64,000 bases of DNA from Vespa crabro (Eukaryota > Arthropoda > Insecta > Hymenoptera > Vespidae), in contig NC_060974.1 in the NCBI RefSeq assembly GCF_910589235.1, positions 1,045,001 to 1,109,000 on the forward strand, written 5' to 3'. Each line of letters starts with the position of its first letter. Position 1 is the stretch's first letter. This document shows positions 27,301 to 40,000 of the stretch, piece by piece. A model generated the notes under the pieces. It had not been told where the DNA came from, did not search any database, and saw only the letters and a list, made by a program, of their open reading frames with translations. The position numbers and the translations under genes were made by a program.

Positions 27301-27759
27301 GCTTTGAGGGGAATAGGGTATGTACGATGCTTTCCAGGCTCATCGCATCTTGACGGATTACTTGTGTTTATGTCCCCATCTTACGAGTAATGATCTGGTA
27401 CCATAATCCCCAAGGATGCTGGTCGATATCTAGGCTCAGCTCATTCCAGTACGGTATTTGGCTGGCCTTGATGATAACCATCAATGATTTTTTGTCCGTT
27501 TGATACACTGTGGCCAAGAAGGCAGCGTCGAGATCGCGTATCTACGTTCGTTGTGTTTACCGGCGATGCTTTAGTCACTTCTTACGAAGATCTGCGAGCT
27601 CATACTTCCACCAGAATGCTTGACGCCTCTGACGTTTCGTGTTCTTTTTGGCATCGCTATCGTGCAAGCGTTTTGAATGAGCTGCATGTTGTTGCGGTCT
27701 TCATCCTGGCTTTTGCAGTTGGCGATAGCCCAGCGAGTGCAATTTGATGGGATCTTCAA

Positions 27760-28430
27760 CCTTCATCCATGGCTGAGGACTGCCTGTCTCGATCCATTCT
27801 TCCTATGTTCAACCTGAGGGTTCAGCTGCGATTGTCACCGTTAGCCTCATATCGTGTACGTCGAATAGGACGTACTGGAGGATGCTACCGTAGTAATCCT
27901 CAATCGTCCGGGGTCGTCTCTGTGTAGTCTGGCCTTCAGAATGTAGACGTCGAGCCTGCGTTGAGCATTGCTAGCTCCAGTCTCGACACCACTTTCATAA
28001 TTCGTCTTCCTCTGGAGTCCAGCCTAGACTCTCTTCATTCGCGAGCTTTGGCGTAGAGGTCTCCAGCCACAATGAGTTTCCCTTGCCATTCCCTAAATGC
28101 GTCTTCCAGATCGTCCAGTTTGGTCAGCAAGTTGTCTATCCGGTCGTTCGGGATGAGATACACGCTGCCATAAGTCAACAAATTATGTCTCAACTAAACA
28201 TAACCGCGTCCGGATCCTTGATACGACACTTGTATCTGTCGGGGATCTGGGATCCAGAGGGCCATTGTGCCCAATTTAACGGTGTACCATCCTGTTCCTG
28301 CTCAGTCCTGGTACTGTTTGCTGATAAGAACAATATAAGCTTTGATCTCAGATCAGAGCTGGGTGAGGAGGTGGTGAGCCTTCCTGCTCCTATTGAGGTT
28401 ACCCTGCAGTACTCTCATCTTTTTTGATGG
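27760..28430 (-). pseudogene. LINE copy B ORF2 endonuclease, heavily decayed
   Basis: The start at about 28,410 reads MRVLQGNLNRSRKAHHLL, then a stop, then AYIVLISKQYQ, matching copies A (GNLNRNWMAHHRV) and D (GNVNRSRTAHHLL). The rest is frameshifted and shorter than in copy A, with a gap around 27,900-27,920. No open frame covers the GDFNAK region. Confidence 0.65.
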
Positions 28431-28439
28431 CTGTTGCAA

Positions 28440-29610
28440 GGGCCTCCTGGAAGGCTGTGCACACCCTTGATCCGTCCAAATTCAACTTGGGTTCAGCACC
28501 TCCTTCGGAGCAGAAGAGGCTAGTGAGCTCGCTGACCTTTCATTCTCTGAGCTTGTGCTCCGTGCCGCCGCAGAAACAGCAGAGTTCATTGTGGTTAGGA
28601 CCCTTGCACGATGCACAATATTGGCCGCAGTCGAGGCAGCGGTAGTATCGCCTTACTTCTGCATTTAGCCTGACTTTTCAGCTGGCGAAGCAGACTAGCA
28701 CTCGGCTTGCCTTCAGAATCTACGCAACTGCTTCCTCTTCTAATTTGACAAAGGCCTGGCATAGCTGCATCGCGTTGGGGTTCGTCAATCTGTCTTCAAG
28801 TTTCCCCGAGTAGTCTGGCAGGGTCCTCTTTAGGCCCTTCTCGATTTCTGCTACCGAAGTGCAGCAATCGCTATCCCGTAACTCCAACGTAGCTCTGGGG
28901 ATGAGTACCGTGATGCTTCTCATGTCTTCTACTTCTTTCTTCAAAGATCCTGCGAATGAGGTCCTGATCTCCGGAGTAGTGATCTTGAGCTCGAGGAGAA
29001 TTCCTCGCGTTCTGGTATGCCGGAACGATCTAATGTCTGCCCATGCAGCGCATGTCTTGTTGCGCTGGTGGATAGCTGCGACTACGTCTGGGTATGTTTT
29101 ATCTTACGCAAGATTCTGGATGATCGCGTCGGGCTTCCGTCGTTTCCTCGGACTGTCCTCCGAATTGCTTGGCTTCATTTTCTCCTGTGGTGGCTGTTTT
29201 GTCGCCTTCTTTACAAGTTTTTCCTTTTCTCTCTTTTTCTCGACGACCTCCTTCCACTTGATGGCTTCGGTCGTCGTCTCCTCTTGCCTCGGTCTTTTGA
29301 GGCTTTCTTCAGGGAACTGCTGATGGCTTGTGGCTACTCTTTCTACTGTGACAACATTTGGTATGCCGTTAGCCCGTGGAAGCTGAGAGACTCGGGCGCG
29401 GATCCTCGCTCCTTCATTGACCTTTGCTCGAAATTTATACTTAAACTTGAGGCTGACAATGCTATCCTCCAGTTCTGGGAGACCTTTCTAGATCGCATTA
29501 TTTACATCGACTGTCTAGTCACAGCCGCCCTCATAATGGCAAGGAGGACTCTCGCTTGCGGACGTTTCACACTATTTCGATCTTGTGATGTTTCTTTCGC
29601 AGGCTGAGAA
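28440..29610 (-). pseudogene. LINE copy B ORF1 (gag-like), broken
   Basis: The clearest piece is 28,944-28,720 (DSDCCTSVAEIEKGLKRTLP, LTNPNAMQLCQAFVKLEEEA), collinear with copy A's 18,462-18,238 frame. Downstream, at about 28,680-28,550 in minus sense, lie YYRCLDCGQYCASCK and LCCFCGGTEHKLRE: two CCHC zinc knuckles, the first with its first Cys and its His replaced, the second ending in a stop where the last Cys is expected. The N-terminal part is frameshifted. Confidence 0.7.
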
Positions 29611-30120
29611 CCTCCAATATTGTCTCCGAACGCAGTGCATCAAGAAGTGTGGTGCTGATCACCCTCGCAACTACCCCCATTGTTGCGAGAGCGTTTGGAT
29701 ATAAGGGCTGGAATGAAGCATCCGCCCTTGCAGTCCACCTACTTCCTTCATCGACATCCTGACCCTCCAGTGGGTGCGATGGGTTGACGGTGGGAGATTC
29801 TAAGAGATTATCTGCGCTTTACATACCATCCAGCACATCCCTTTGAGACAGCGTCAACGTACCCGCTAGTAAATTTGGCCCTACCGTAACCGGCCCTAAC
29901 GTAAATGGATTCGGTCACTTATAGGGTACTGACATCAGGGCCAGATAAGTCCTCGTTTTTTAGGGTGGTTGTCATCCGCCTAGCCCGATCACGACGGCGC
30001 TCCTCGTCGAAAGGAATGGAATGCTCCATTTCTCCCATAGAGGACTAAGCCATCCCAAGTGGATCAATCCATCCCTTGGGTATCAATCGTCCCATTAGGG
30101 ACCAAACCTTCCCTTGGGGA

Positions 30121-30773
30121 AATAATGTTAATAATAATAATGATACTAACGAGAATAACAATATTAATACAGATAATGATAATAATAAAAATAATAATAA
30201 TAATAACGACAATAACGATGATAACGTTAATAACTATAATAATATTATCGATAATAACGATAATACAGATTATAACGATATTAACGATAATAAAGTTAAT
30301 TACGATAGTAATAATAATATTAAGAATTACGATAAAAACGATAATAACGATTATAACGATAATTATAATAATAATAAAAACAATAATAATAACAATAATA
30401 ATAAAAATAGTAATAATAATAATAGTGATGATGATGATGATACTAATAATAAAAATAAAAATAACGATACTAACTATAAATATAATAATAAAAATAATAA
30501 AGATAATAACGATATTAACGATTGTAATGCTAATGACGACAATAACGATAGTAACGGTAATAATGATATTAATAAAAATAACCGTATTAACTATAATAAC
30601 GATAATTAAGTTAATAACGATAATAATAAAAATAAAATTAGTAATTATAATAATATCGTTAGTAACAATAATAATGGTAATAACGTTTTTAATAATAATA
30701 ATAGCGATAATAACTTTAATAAATATAATAACAATAATAATTATAATAACGATAAGAACGATGATAACGATAA
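30121..30773 (+). repeat. AACGATAAT array, block 4
   Basis: AAT/AAC/GAT triplets between the 5' end of LINE copy B and the 3' tail of copy C. No gene seen. Confidence 0.95.
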
Positions 30774-31155
30774 TTTTTTTTGAAGTTCAGAGAATCCCAA
30801 TCTTTTTGCACTAACCCAGGGACACCGTCAGCCAGAGGAACCCTTCGCCATACTGTTCTCCAATTGAAGTACCAGGAGTGTCGGGCTTACCGTTGGACTA
30901 GGCACTACCTTCTAAACTCATATCCATCCTAGTGGCATAGTGAAACAATCCCGGCACCGCCATGTGGCATTACTTCGGAATGACCCACTTTATCAGGTCC
31001 CTTAACGGGACTCTCGGTTCGGCTTTTGTGGCAGGAACCTGGAGCAACGTTGTTGGCGCGTCTCCGCCCATCTCCTTTTTATTGCGAATGACTGCCCTGA
31101 CGTACCTGGCCACCTTGTTCCACTCCTTCTGACCTCGGAGCATTTTCTCGATAAC
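30774..31155 (-). mobile_element. R1-clade LINE, copy C (5'-truncated, 3' stub)
   Basis: About 380 bp homologous to the 3' ends of copies B and D, ending (sense) in an A8 tail (T8 at 30,774-30,781) against the AACGATAAT array. The minus frame 31,161-30,970 keeps the ORF2 C-terminus: EKMLRGQKEWNKVARYVRAV, then LLQVPATKAEPRVPLRDLIK. This is the best-preserved frame of that region in the window. Loss of everything upstream with retention of the 3' end is the classic result of aborted target-primed reverse transcription. Confidence 0.9.
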
Positions 31156-31430
31156 AGTCATAATAACGGTAATAAAACAAAAATAATTACGATATTAATA
31201 ACGTCGATTTTAACGATAATGATAATAATAGCACCGGTAATAATAACGATGATAATGACAATAACAATAACAATAAAGATAAGAATAATAATATAGATAA
31301 AAATAACGATATTAATAACGACAATAATAACGATAATAATTACGGAAATAAAAACATTCATAATATCGGTATTAGCAACTGTCATTTTTATGGTAATAAT
31401 AACAATATCAATAACGATAAAAATAATCAT
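31156..31430 (+). repeat. AACGATAAT array, block 5
   Basis: Short block beyond the truncated 5' end of LINE copy C. It grades over roughly 100 bp into the AATAATCAT array, with GAT/CGAT becoming rare and ATCAT appearing. Confidence 0.85.
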
Positions 31431-34092
31431 TAAAATCATAATAATATTCATAATAATCAAATAATCATTTTAATAATCATTATAATCCTTTTAAAAATCA
31501 TAATAATCAAAATTATCGTAATAACATATAATTATGATAATAATTATAATGATGTTCCTACTTATAATAATATTTACTATAATACTAATAATAATAATCA
31601 TAATAATCATAATAGTTTTCATAATAAATATAATATAAATAGTTATAATCATAAAAATTAGGATAATAATCGTATTAATAATAATAATAAAAATAATAAT
31701 TATAATAATAATCATAATAATTACAATAATCATAATTATCATAATTAATATGATATTCATATTAATATTAATAAGAATAATAATAATCATAATAAATATA
31801 AAAATACTAATAATACTCATAATAATCATAATCTTAATCATAATTATCATTATTATAATCACAATGTTTTTATTCAGCGTAATAATGCTGATAATAATCA
31901 TAGTAATAATCTATTTATCATATTAATCATAGTAATATTCAAATATTCATTGCAAGCAAAATAATAATCATACTAACAATCATAAGAAATATAATAAAAA
32001 TCATAATAATCATAATAATCATAATAATAATGAACATAATCATAACAATAATAATCATAATAATATTCAAATTATTCATAATAATCTTAATAATAATCAT
32101 AATAATTAAAATAATTACAATAGTATTTATATTAATCGTAATCATATTCATAAATAAAATAATAATATTCATAATGATTTTAATAATTGTAATAAATCTG
32201 ATAATTATTGAAATAATAATCATAATCAATATCATAATAACAATATTATTAATAATATAATCATAATAAATATATTTATAATAATTATAAAAATAATAAT
32301 CATAATACATATAATAATAGTAAGAATAATCATTATGTGCAAAATAAAACTAATAATTTTCATATGACCATAATAATATTTATAATAATAGTAATTATCG
32401 TGATAATCATAATAATAATCATTAAAAATAAATTGTCTATAATAATGCACATGAGAATAATAATAGTCTTAAAAATTATAATAATCACAATAAAATTCAT
32501 AATTACAACTAAAGAACTATAAATATTATAATATTTTTTAAAAAAACCATAATAATCATAAAAATATTGATAATAATAATAATCTGAATAATAACAGTAA
32601 CCATGGTAATAATCATAATAATCATGCTAATGTTGAAAAAAAATCATAATTATAGCCATGAAAAATAAAATAACGGTAATAATCTCAATAAGAATAGTAA
32701 TAGCCATATTAATTTTAATAATAAACATAATATCCTTAATAAATATAATAATAATCATTATAATTATAAAAATAATCATAATAGACATAATAATAATTTT
32801 AATATCTATAATAATCATAATAATATTCATAATAACCATAGAAATCCTAATAATCATATTAATAATCTTAATAACTATAATATTCATAATTATATTAATA
32901 ATCTTAAAAATCATAATATTGTTCAAAGAAATAATAGTAATAATCCTAAGAAACATAATATTTACCATAATAATAATAATAATCGCTATAAATATAATAA
33001 AAATCATAATAATCATATTAATAACCATGAAAACAATAATCATAATACTAATCGTAATAAAGATAATAGATGCAAAATCCATAATAATTTTAATAATAAT
33101 CTTAATACACTTAATAATCATAATAATAACCATTATAAACACAATTGTAATATTAAAAATAATAATTACAATCATAATCTTAAGTATAAGCGTAATAATC
33201 GTAACAAATATAATAATCATAATATTAATAACAATAAAGGTAGACATACTAATAATCACATTAACAATAATATTTATAATATTAGTCATGCTAACCAAGA
33301 TATTAATCATAATAATAATCATAATAAACATAATTATAATAAAAATCATAATAATGTAAATAATGACAATAATAATCATAAAGATCATAATAATCATAAT
33401 AATGCTAAAAGTAATCATACTAAACATAATAATAATCATAATATAATTAAAAATCACAATAATGACCATAATAACCACAATAATAATAATAAAAATTAAA
33501 TTAAAATTATAATGGTAATCTTAATAATAATTATAATTATATTCACATTAATAAACATAATATATGTATTAAACTTATAATAACCAGAAAAATCGTAATA
33601 GACATAATAATCGTAATAATAATAATGATTAACATAATAATCATGACAATAATCATAATAATCATATTTATAATCATAATAATAATAATAATACACACAA
33701 TGAAAATAATAATCAAATTAAACATATTAATTATCATAAAGGGTATAATAACCATAATAATTCGAATAAGAATAATATAAATCATGATAATTTTAATGAA
33801 CATTCTAATTATCATGATAATAATAATAATGACAATAATCGTAAAAATAATCATAATAATCATAATAATCATAATGATCATAATAATGATCACAATAATG
33901 ATAATAATCATAATAATAATAATTATTATAATAAATATAATACGAATAATAAACTTAATAAGTATAATCATAGCCACAATTATTATAATATTCACATTAA
34001 TAATCATAATAATCATAATAATAACCGTAATTACCAAAATAATAATCATAATAATCATAATAATGAATATAAGAACCATAATAATCATAATA
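31431..34092 (+). repeat. AATAATCAT array
   Basis: Degenerate array dominated by AATAATCAT and ATAATAATC phrases, with few CpG and many ATCATAATA units. Ile- and Met-rich frames on both strands, for example 32,627-33,478, reflect ATA, ATT and ATG triplets. It ends sharply at 34,092 where the 68-bp satellite starts. No gene or transposon seen. Confidence 0.93.
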
Positions 34093-37000
34093 TGGGACTG
34101 TTGCATTTAGAAATTCGCCGACGAGACGTACGAAAGTCATGCAAGTACCTGTTGAAACAATGCGGCTGTCGAACTTCGAAATATTTCGACTAGACAAGGG
34201 AAGGATATGCGAATTACTTATGAACAAAAGCGACTGTCGGACTTCGAAATATTCCTAACATTCAGGAAAAGTTATGCGAGTGCTTCTCGGAACAATTCGA
34301 CTGAAAGATTTAGAATTATTAGGACTATTCGAAGGAAAGTTATGCGAGTGAATCTCGAAACAATGCGACAGTCGGATCTATAAATATTCCGATTAGTCGA
34401 GGGAAAGTAATGCGAGTGAATTGTGAACCAATGTCACTGTCGGACTTGGAAATATTCAAACTAGCCGATTGAAAGTTATGCGAGTGCCGCTCGAACCAAC
34501 GTCAATTTCGGGCCTAGAAATATTCCAGCTAGTCGTGGGAAAGTTACGAGTGACTTGCGAAAAATTGCGACTGTCAGACTTTGAAGTTTTCAGACTAGCC
34601 GAGGGAAAATTATCCGAGTACTTTTCGATCCAATGAGACTGTCGGACCTATGAGTATCGCGACAAGTAGAGAGGAAGTTTTGAGAGTAACTTGTGAACTA
34701 ATGCAATCTTCGGAATTAGACATATTAGTTCTAGTCGAGGTAATGTTATGCGAGTGACTTGTGAACGAAAGCGTTTGTCGGATTTGGAAATATTACGACT
34801 AGTCGAGTGAAAGTTATGAGGGTGCCTCTCGAATCAATGCGACTGTCGGAAATGGAAGCATTCATACTCGTTCTGGGAAGTTATGAGATTACCTTTTAAA
34901 TTAATGCATCTGACAGACTCATAAATATTCAAACTTGTCGTGGTAAAATTATGCGAATGCATCTGGAACCATTGCGACTGTAAGAAATAGAAAGTTTTCG
35001 AAAGATGAGAGAATGTTATGAGAGTGCCTCTCATACCATTGTGACTTACGGACTTGGAATTATACAGACTATTCAAAAGAAAGTTATACTAGTGCTTCTC
35101 GAACCAATGCGACAGTCGGACTTCGAAATATTCCTAATAGTAGGGTAAAGTTATGCGATTTCTTCTCGAAAGGACACGACTGTTGGAATTAAAAAATTCC
35201 GACTAGTCGAGGGAAATTTATGCGACTCTCTTGTGAACCAAATTAAATGTCAGTTTTGATAATATTCCGAAATGAGGTAGGATAGTTATACGAGTACCTT
35301 TCGATCCAATGCAACTATCGGACCTAAAAATACTCAGACTAATCTAGGGAATATTATAAGAGTGCCTCCCGTTCCCCTGAGACTGTCGGACTTAGAAATA
35401 TTCCGAATAATCGTGGAATAGTGATGCCAATGCATCACGAATCATTGGGACTGTCGGACTTGAAAATATTGCAACTAGACGAGGGAAAGTAATGCGAGTG
35501 CATCTCGAACATATGCGACTATAGGATTTGGAAATATTCCGATTAGTCTAGTGAAAGATATACGAGTGATACACGAACCAATTCCACTTTCGAACTTGAA
35601 AATGTTCCGACTAGAAGAGGGATAATTATACGAGATACTCTCGAACGAATACAACTGTTGGAATAAAAAATATTGCCACTTGTAGAGGGAAAGTTATAAG
35701 AGTGTCTCTCGAACTAATGTGACTATCGGATTTGGAAATTTACCCACTTGTCGACGGATACTTATAAGTGTGCCTCTCGAAGCAATGCGACAGTCGAACC
35801 AAGACACTTTCCCAATAGTCATGGAAAAATGCTGATAATGCCCTTCGAACAAATGCGACTTTCCGACTTGGAAATATTTCGACTAGTCAAGAAAAAATTA
35901 TGAGAGTTCCTCACGCACAATTGCATCTGGCGGGCTTGGAAATATTCCAACTAGGCGAGAGAAAGTTACACGAGTGCTTCTTGGAAGAATGCAACTGTCG
36001 AACTTAGAAATATTCCATCTAGTCGAGATAATGTCATGAGAGACAAACTCGAACCAGTGCAACTGTTGAACTTGGAAATATTCCAATTACTCGAGGGATA
36101 TTTATTCGTGTTCCCCTCGAACGAATGCGACTGTCGAATACAGAAACAAAAATCCGAATAATCAAAAAAAATATGAGAGTGCCACTCGATCCTATACGAC
36201 TTTCGGGCTTGGTAGTATTCCTACTAATCGAAGGTAAATTTTGCGAATCCCAGTCGACCCAATGCCACTTGCGTACCTAGAAACATTAGGACTAGTTGAC
36301 GGAAAGTTATGAGAATACATCTCGCATCATTGCGCCTTTCGATCTTAAAATTGTAGCGACTAGACGAGAGAAGTTTAGCAAGTTCCTCTTGAGCGGATGT
36401 GACTGTAGTTATAAGAAATATTCTTACTAGTCGAGGGAAAGTAATGAGAGTGCCTTTCGTACCATTGACACTGACGGACTTATAATTGTTGTGTCTATTC
36501 GTCGAAAGGTATGCGAGTTCCACTCGCACCTATGCATCTTTTGAATATGGAAATATTCTGACTAGACGTGAGAAAGTTATGCGAGAGACAATCGTACCAA
36601 TGCGTCTGTGGAACTCAGAATTAAACCCACTAGTCGGGAAAAGTTATGCGAGTGATTCTAGCACATATGAGACAGACGGACTTGGACATTTTCGAAATAG
36701 TCTGGGATATTTTTGCCAGTGCCTCTCGAACAAATGCTTCTGTCGTACTAGAAAATATTCCGACTTATCGAGGGAAAATTATGAGTGTGTCTTTAAAACA
36801 ATGCTGCTGTCGGACTTGAAAATATTCCGACTTGTCAAAGGAAAGCTATGAGTGTGTCTCTCGATCCAATGCGAATGATGGACTAGGAAATATTCCGTCT
36901 ATTCAAGGGAAACATATGCGGTGGCCACTCGAACCAAAACGACTGGCGAACTTGGGACCATTCCGATTAGTCGAAGGAAAGTTTTGACAGTGACTTGTGA

Positions 37001-40000
37001 ACCAAATCGACTGTCGGTATTGGAAATATTTCGATCAGTCGAGGGAATGATATGCGGCTGCATCACAAACCAATGCCGCTATAGTACTTGGAAATATTCA
37101 GACTTGTCTGGGAGAGTTAGGCGAGTGACTAATAAACCAATGTGACTATCGGGCTCAGAAATATTCCGAAAAGTTGAGGGAAATTTATGCGAGTGCCTCT
37201 CGAACAAATACAGCTGCCGGACTTAGACAAATTCGGACTAGTCGAGGGATAGTTATGAGAGTAGTTTTTGAACCAATGCGACTGTCGGGCTAGGAAATAT
37301 TACGGCTAGTCAATGGAATGTTATGTTAGTGCCTCTCGAAACAATGCGGCTGGGAGTCTTGGAAACATTCCGCCCTAAAGGGGAAAGTTACGTGAGGGAC
37401 TTATGCAGCATTGCGACAATAGGGTTTGGAAATATTTTTTCTCGTCGAAGAACAGTTATGCGAGTGCCTGTCAAAACATTACGACTGTCGGAATTAGAAA
37501 TATTAAGACTGGTCAAGTAACACTTATGCGACTGCCACGCGAACCAAAGAGACTGGCGCAATTGTAACCTTTCCGAATATTTGAAGGAAAGTTATGAGAG
37601 TGACTTGTGAACCAGAGCGACTGTATGTAAAGGGAATATTCCCAGTGGTCTAGAGAATGTTATCGAGTGCCTCCCGTACCAATGCGGATGTCGGTCTTGG
37701 AATCATTCCGACAAGTCGAGGGAATGTTATGACAGTAACTTTTGAACCAATGCGACTGTCGGGCTCGGAAATATTACGACGACTCAATGCAAACTTATGC
37801 GACAGCCACCAAACCAAAACGACAGGCAAACTTGGATCCATTCCAACTAATCAAGGGAAAGTTTTAAGTGCGACTTGTGTATCAAAGCGACTGTCAGAAT
37901 TGGAAATATCCTGACTAGTCGAGGGATGGTTATACGTGTATCTCGTAAAATGCGTCTGTCGGGCATGGAAGTATTTTGCCTAGTCGAGTGAAATTTACGC
38001 GAGTGCCTCCCAAACCAATGCTGCTGTAGGCTTTGAAAATATTCCCACTAAAGGAGAGAAACTTATACTAGTGCCACTCGAACCACAGCGAATATCTGAC
38101 TTGGAACTAATCAGAGTAGTCGAAGGAATGTTATGCGAACTATATTAGAACTCAAGCGGTGGCCGGACTTGGTAATATCCCGACTAGCCGTTGGAAATTT
38201 GTGCGAGTTATTCTCGAACCAAAGGAGCTGTAGGACTTGAAGAAATTACTAATAGTCAGAGGATAGTCATGCGTGTGATACTAGAGCTAATTCCACAATC
38301 GGACCAGGAAGTAGTGCGAATAGTAGGGGATAAGATATTCAAGTGACTCTAGAACCAATGCAACGGTTGGACTTGAAAATATACCAACTACTCGAAAGAA
38401 AGTTATGCGAGTAACTTTTGAACAATAGCGGCTGTAGGGCTAGGAAATATTTCGACTAGTCGGGAAACTTTGAGCGAGTATCTTGTCAACCAATCCGACT
38501 ATCGTGATTGGAAATATTCCGGCTAGTCAAGGGAAAGTTAAGCGAGTGCTTCTCGAATCAAAGCGGGTGTCGGACTTGGAACTTTTCCAACTAGTCGAAG
38601 GAAAGTTATGCGAGTAAATCTAGAACTAATGCGACGGTCGGATATGAAAATATTCCGAATAGACATGGGAAAATTATGCGAGTGCCTATCAAACCAATGC
38701 GTCTGTCGGACTTAGATATATTCCAACTTGTCGAGGGATATTTATGCAAGTAATTTGTGAACCAAAGGAACTGTCAAGCTTGGAAATAGTACAATTAGTC
38801 GAGGGAATGTTACACAAGTTCCTCCCGAATAAATGAGGCTGATGGACATGGAAATATTCTGACAAGTCTTGGGAAACTTATGCAAGAGGAAATTGAACCA
38901 ATGAGTCTGTCAAACTTGGCAATAATACGACTAATCGGGAAAAGTTATGAGATTGCCTCTCGAGCAAATATCGCTATCGTCCTTGGAATGATTTCGAAGA
39001 GTTGGGGTAAGTTATGCGTGTTATTTTGGAACTAATTGGACGGTCGGCAATAAAATATCCCGTGTAATCCATGCAAATATATGCGATTAACTTGTGAACC
39101 AATGCAACTGTCGGGCTTGGAAATATTTCATCTAGTCGAGGGAAAGCTTTGCCTCTCGAGCAAAGGCGACTGTTGAACTTGGAAATAATTTGACTAGTCG
39201 TGGGAAGTTAAGCGAGTGACTAGTAAACCAAAGCGAAAGTTGTCGGCGAAAGTTATGCAAGAGCCACTCGAACCAATGCAACTGTCGGCCTTGGAAAATT
39301 TCAGACAATTCGAGGAATAGTTGTGTGGGTGTCTCTCAAACCAATGTAGTTGTTGGACTTGGAAATATTCCGACTAGTGGATAGAAACATATGCGAGTAC
39401 CAAAAGAACCAATGTGAATGTCACACTAGGAAATGCTTCGACTAGTCGAGGGAATGTTATGCGAGTTATACTGGGACTAATGCGATGGTCGGATATGGAA
39501 ATATTCCGATTAGTCAACCGAAATTTATGCGTGTAATACTCGAACAATTGCAGTTGTCGAACTTGGAAATATTACGATTAGTCGAGGGAAAGTTGTTCGA
39601 GTGATTCTGAAACTAATGCGACGGTCGGACTAGGAAATATTTCAACAAGGCGGAAAAATTTATGCTGGTAGCTTTCGAAAAAATGCGTCAGTCGGACTGG
39701 AAATATTCCGACTAGTCGGGAGAAATTTATGCGTGCAATTTGTACCAAAGCAAATATCGCACTTGAAATCATTACGACTAGTCAAGAGAAAGTTGTGAGA
39801 GTGAATTGTGAACCAAAGCGTTTGTTGGAATTGAAGATATTCCGACTAGTCGAGGGAAAGTTATGCGAGTGACTATAGCACCAATGCAACATTCGTACTT
39901 GGAAATATCCAGAGAAGTTGATGGCATTTACGCGAGTGATAATTAATCTAATGCAACTATCAGAGTCAAGGGAAACTTATGCGACTGCCACTCGAAGCAT

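Larger units (their letters stand above)
25233..30120 (-). mobile_element. R1-clade non-LTR retrotransposon, copy B (near full length, decayed)
   Basis: Read on the minus strand from 30,120 to 25,233. The 3' end is intact: in sense, the 3' UTR ends in eight A residues (T8 at 25,233-25,240) directly against the AACGATAAT array. It contains ORF1, endonuclease, RT and the C-terminal region, collinear with copies A and D. The RT region deleted from copy A is present. Its 5' region (29,610-30,120) is unlike that of A and D and ends in a few degenerate ~20-bp repeats with CCCTTGGG/CCCAAG phrases. Many stops and frameshifts. Confidence 0.9.

Noticed and set aside
26848..27390. 180-codon plus-strand frame and other plus-strand frames inside the LINEs (18,755-19,177; 29,017-29,607; 16,109-16,513)
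   Set aside because: Antisense shadows of the minus-strand LINE coding regions, whose sense frames show RT, endonuclease or gag motifs.
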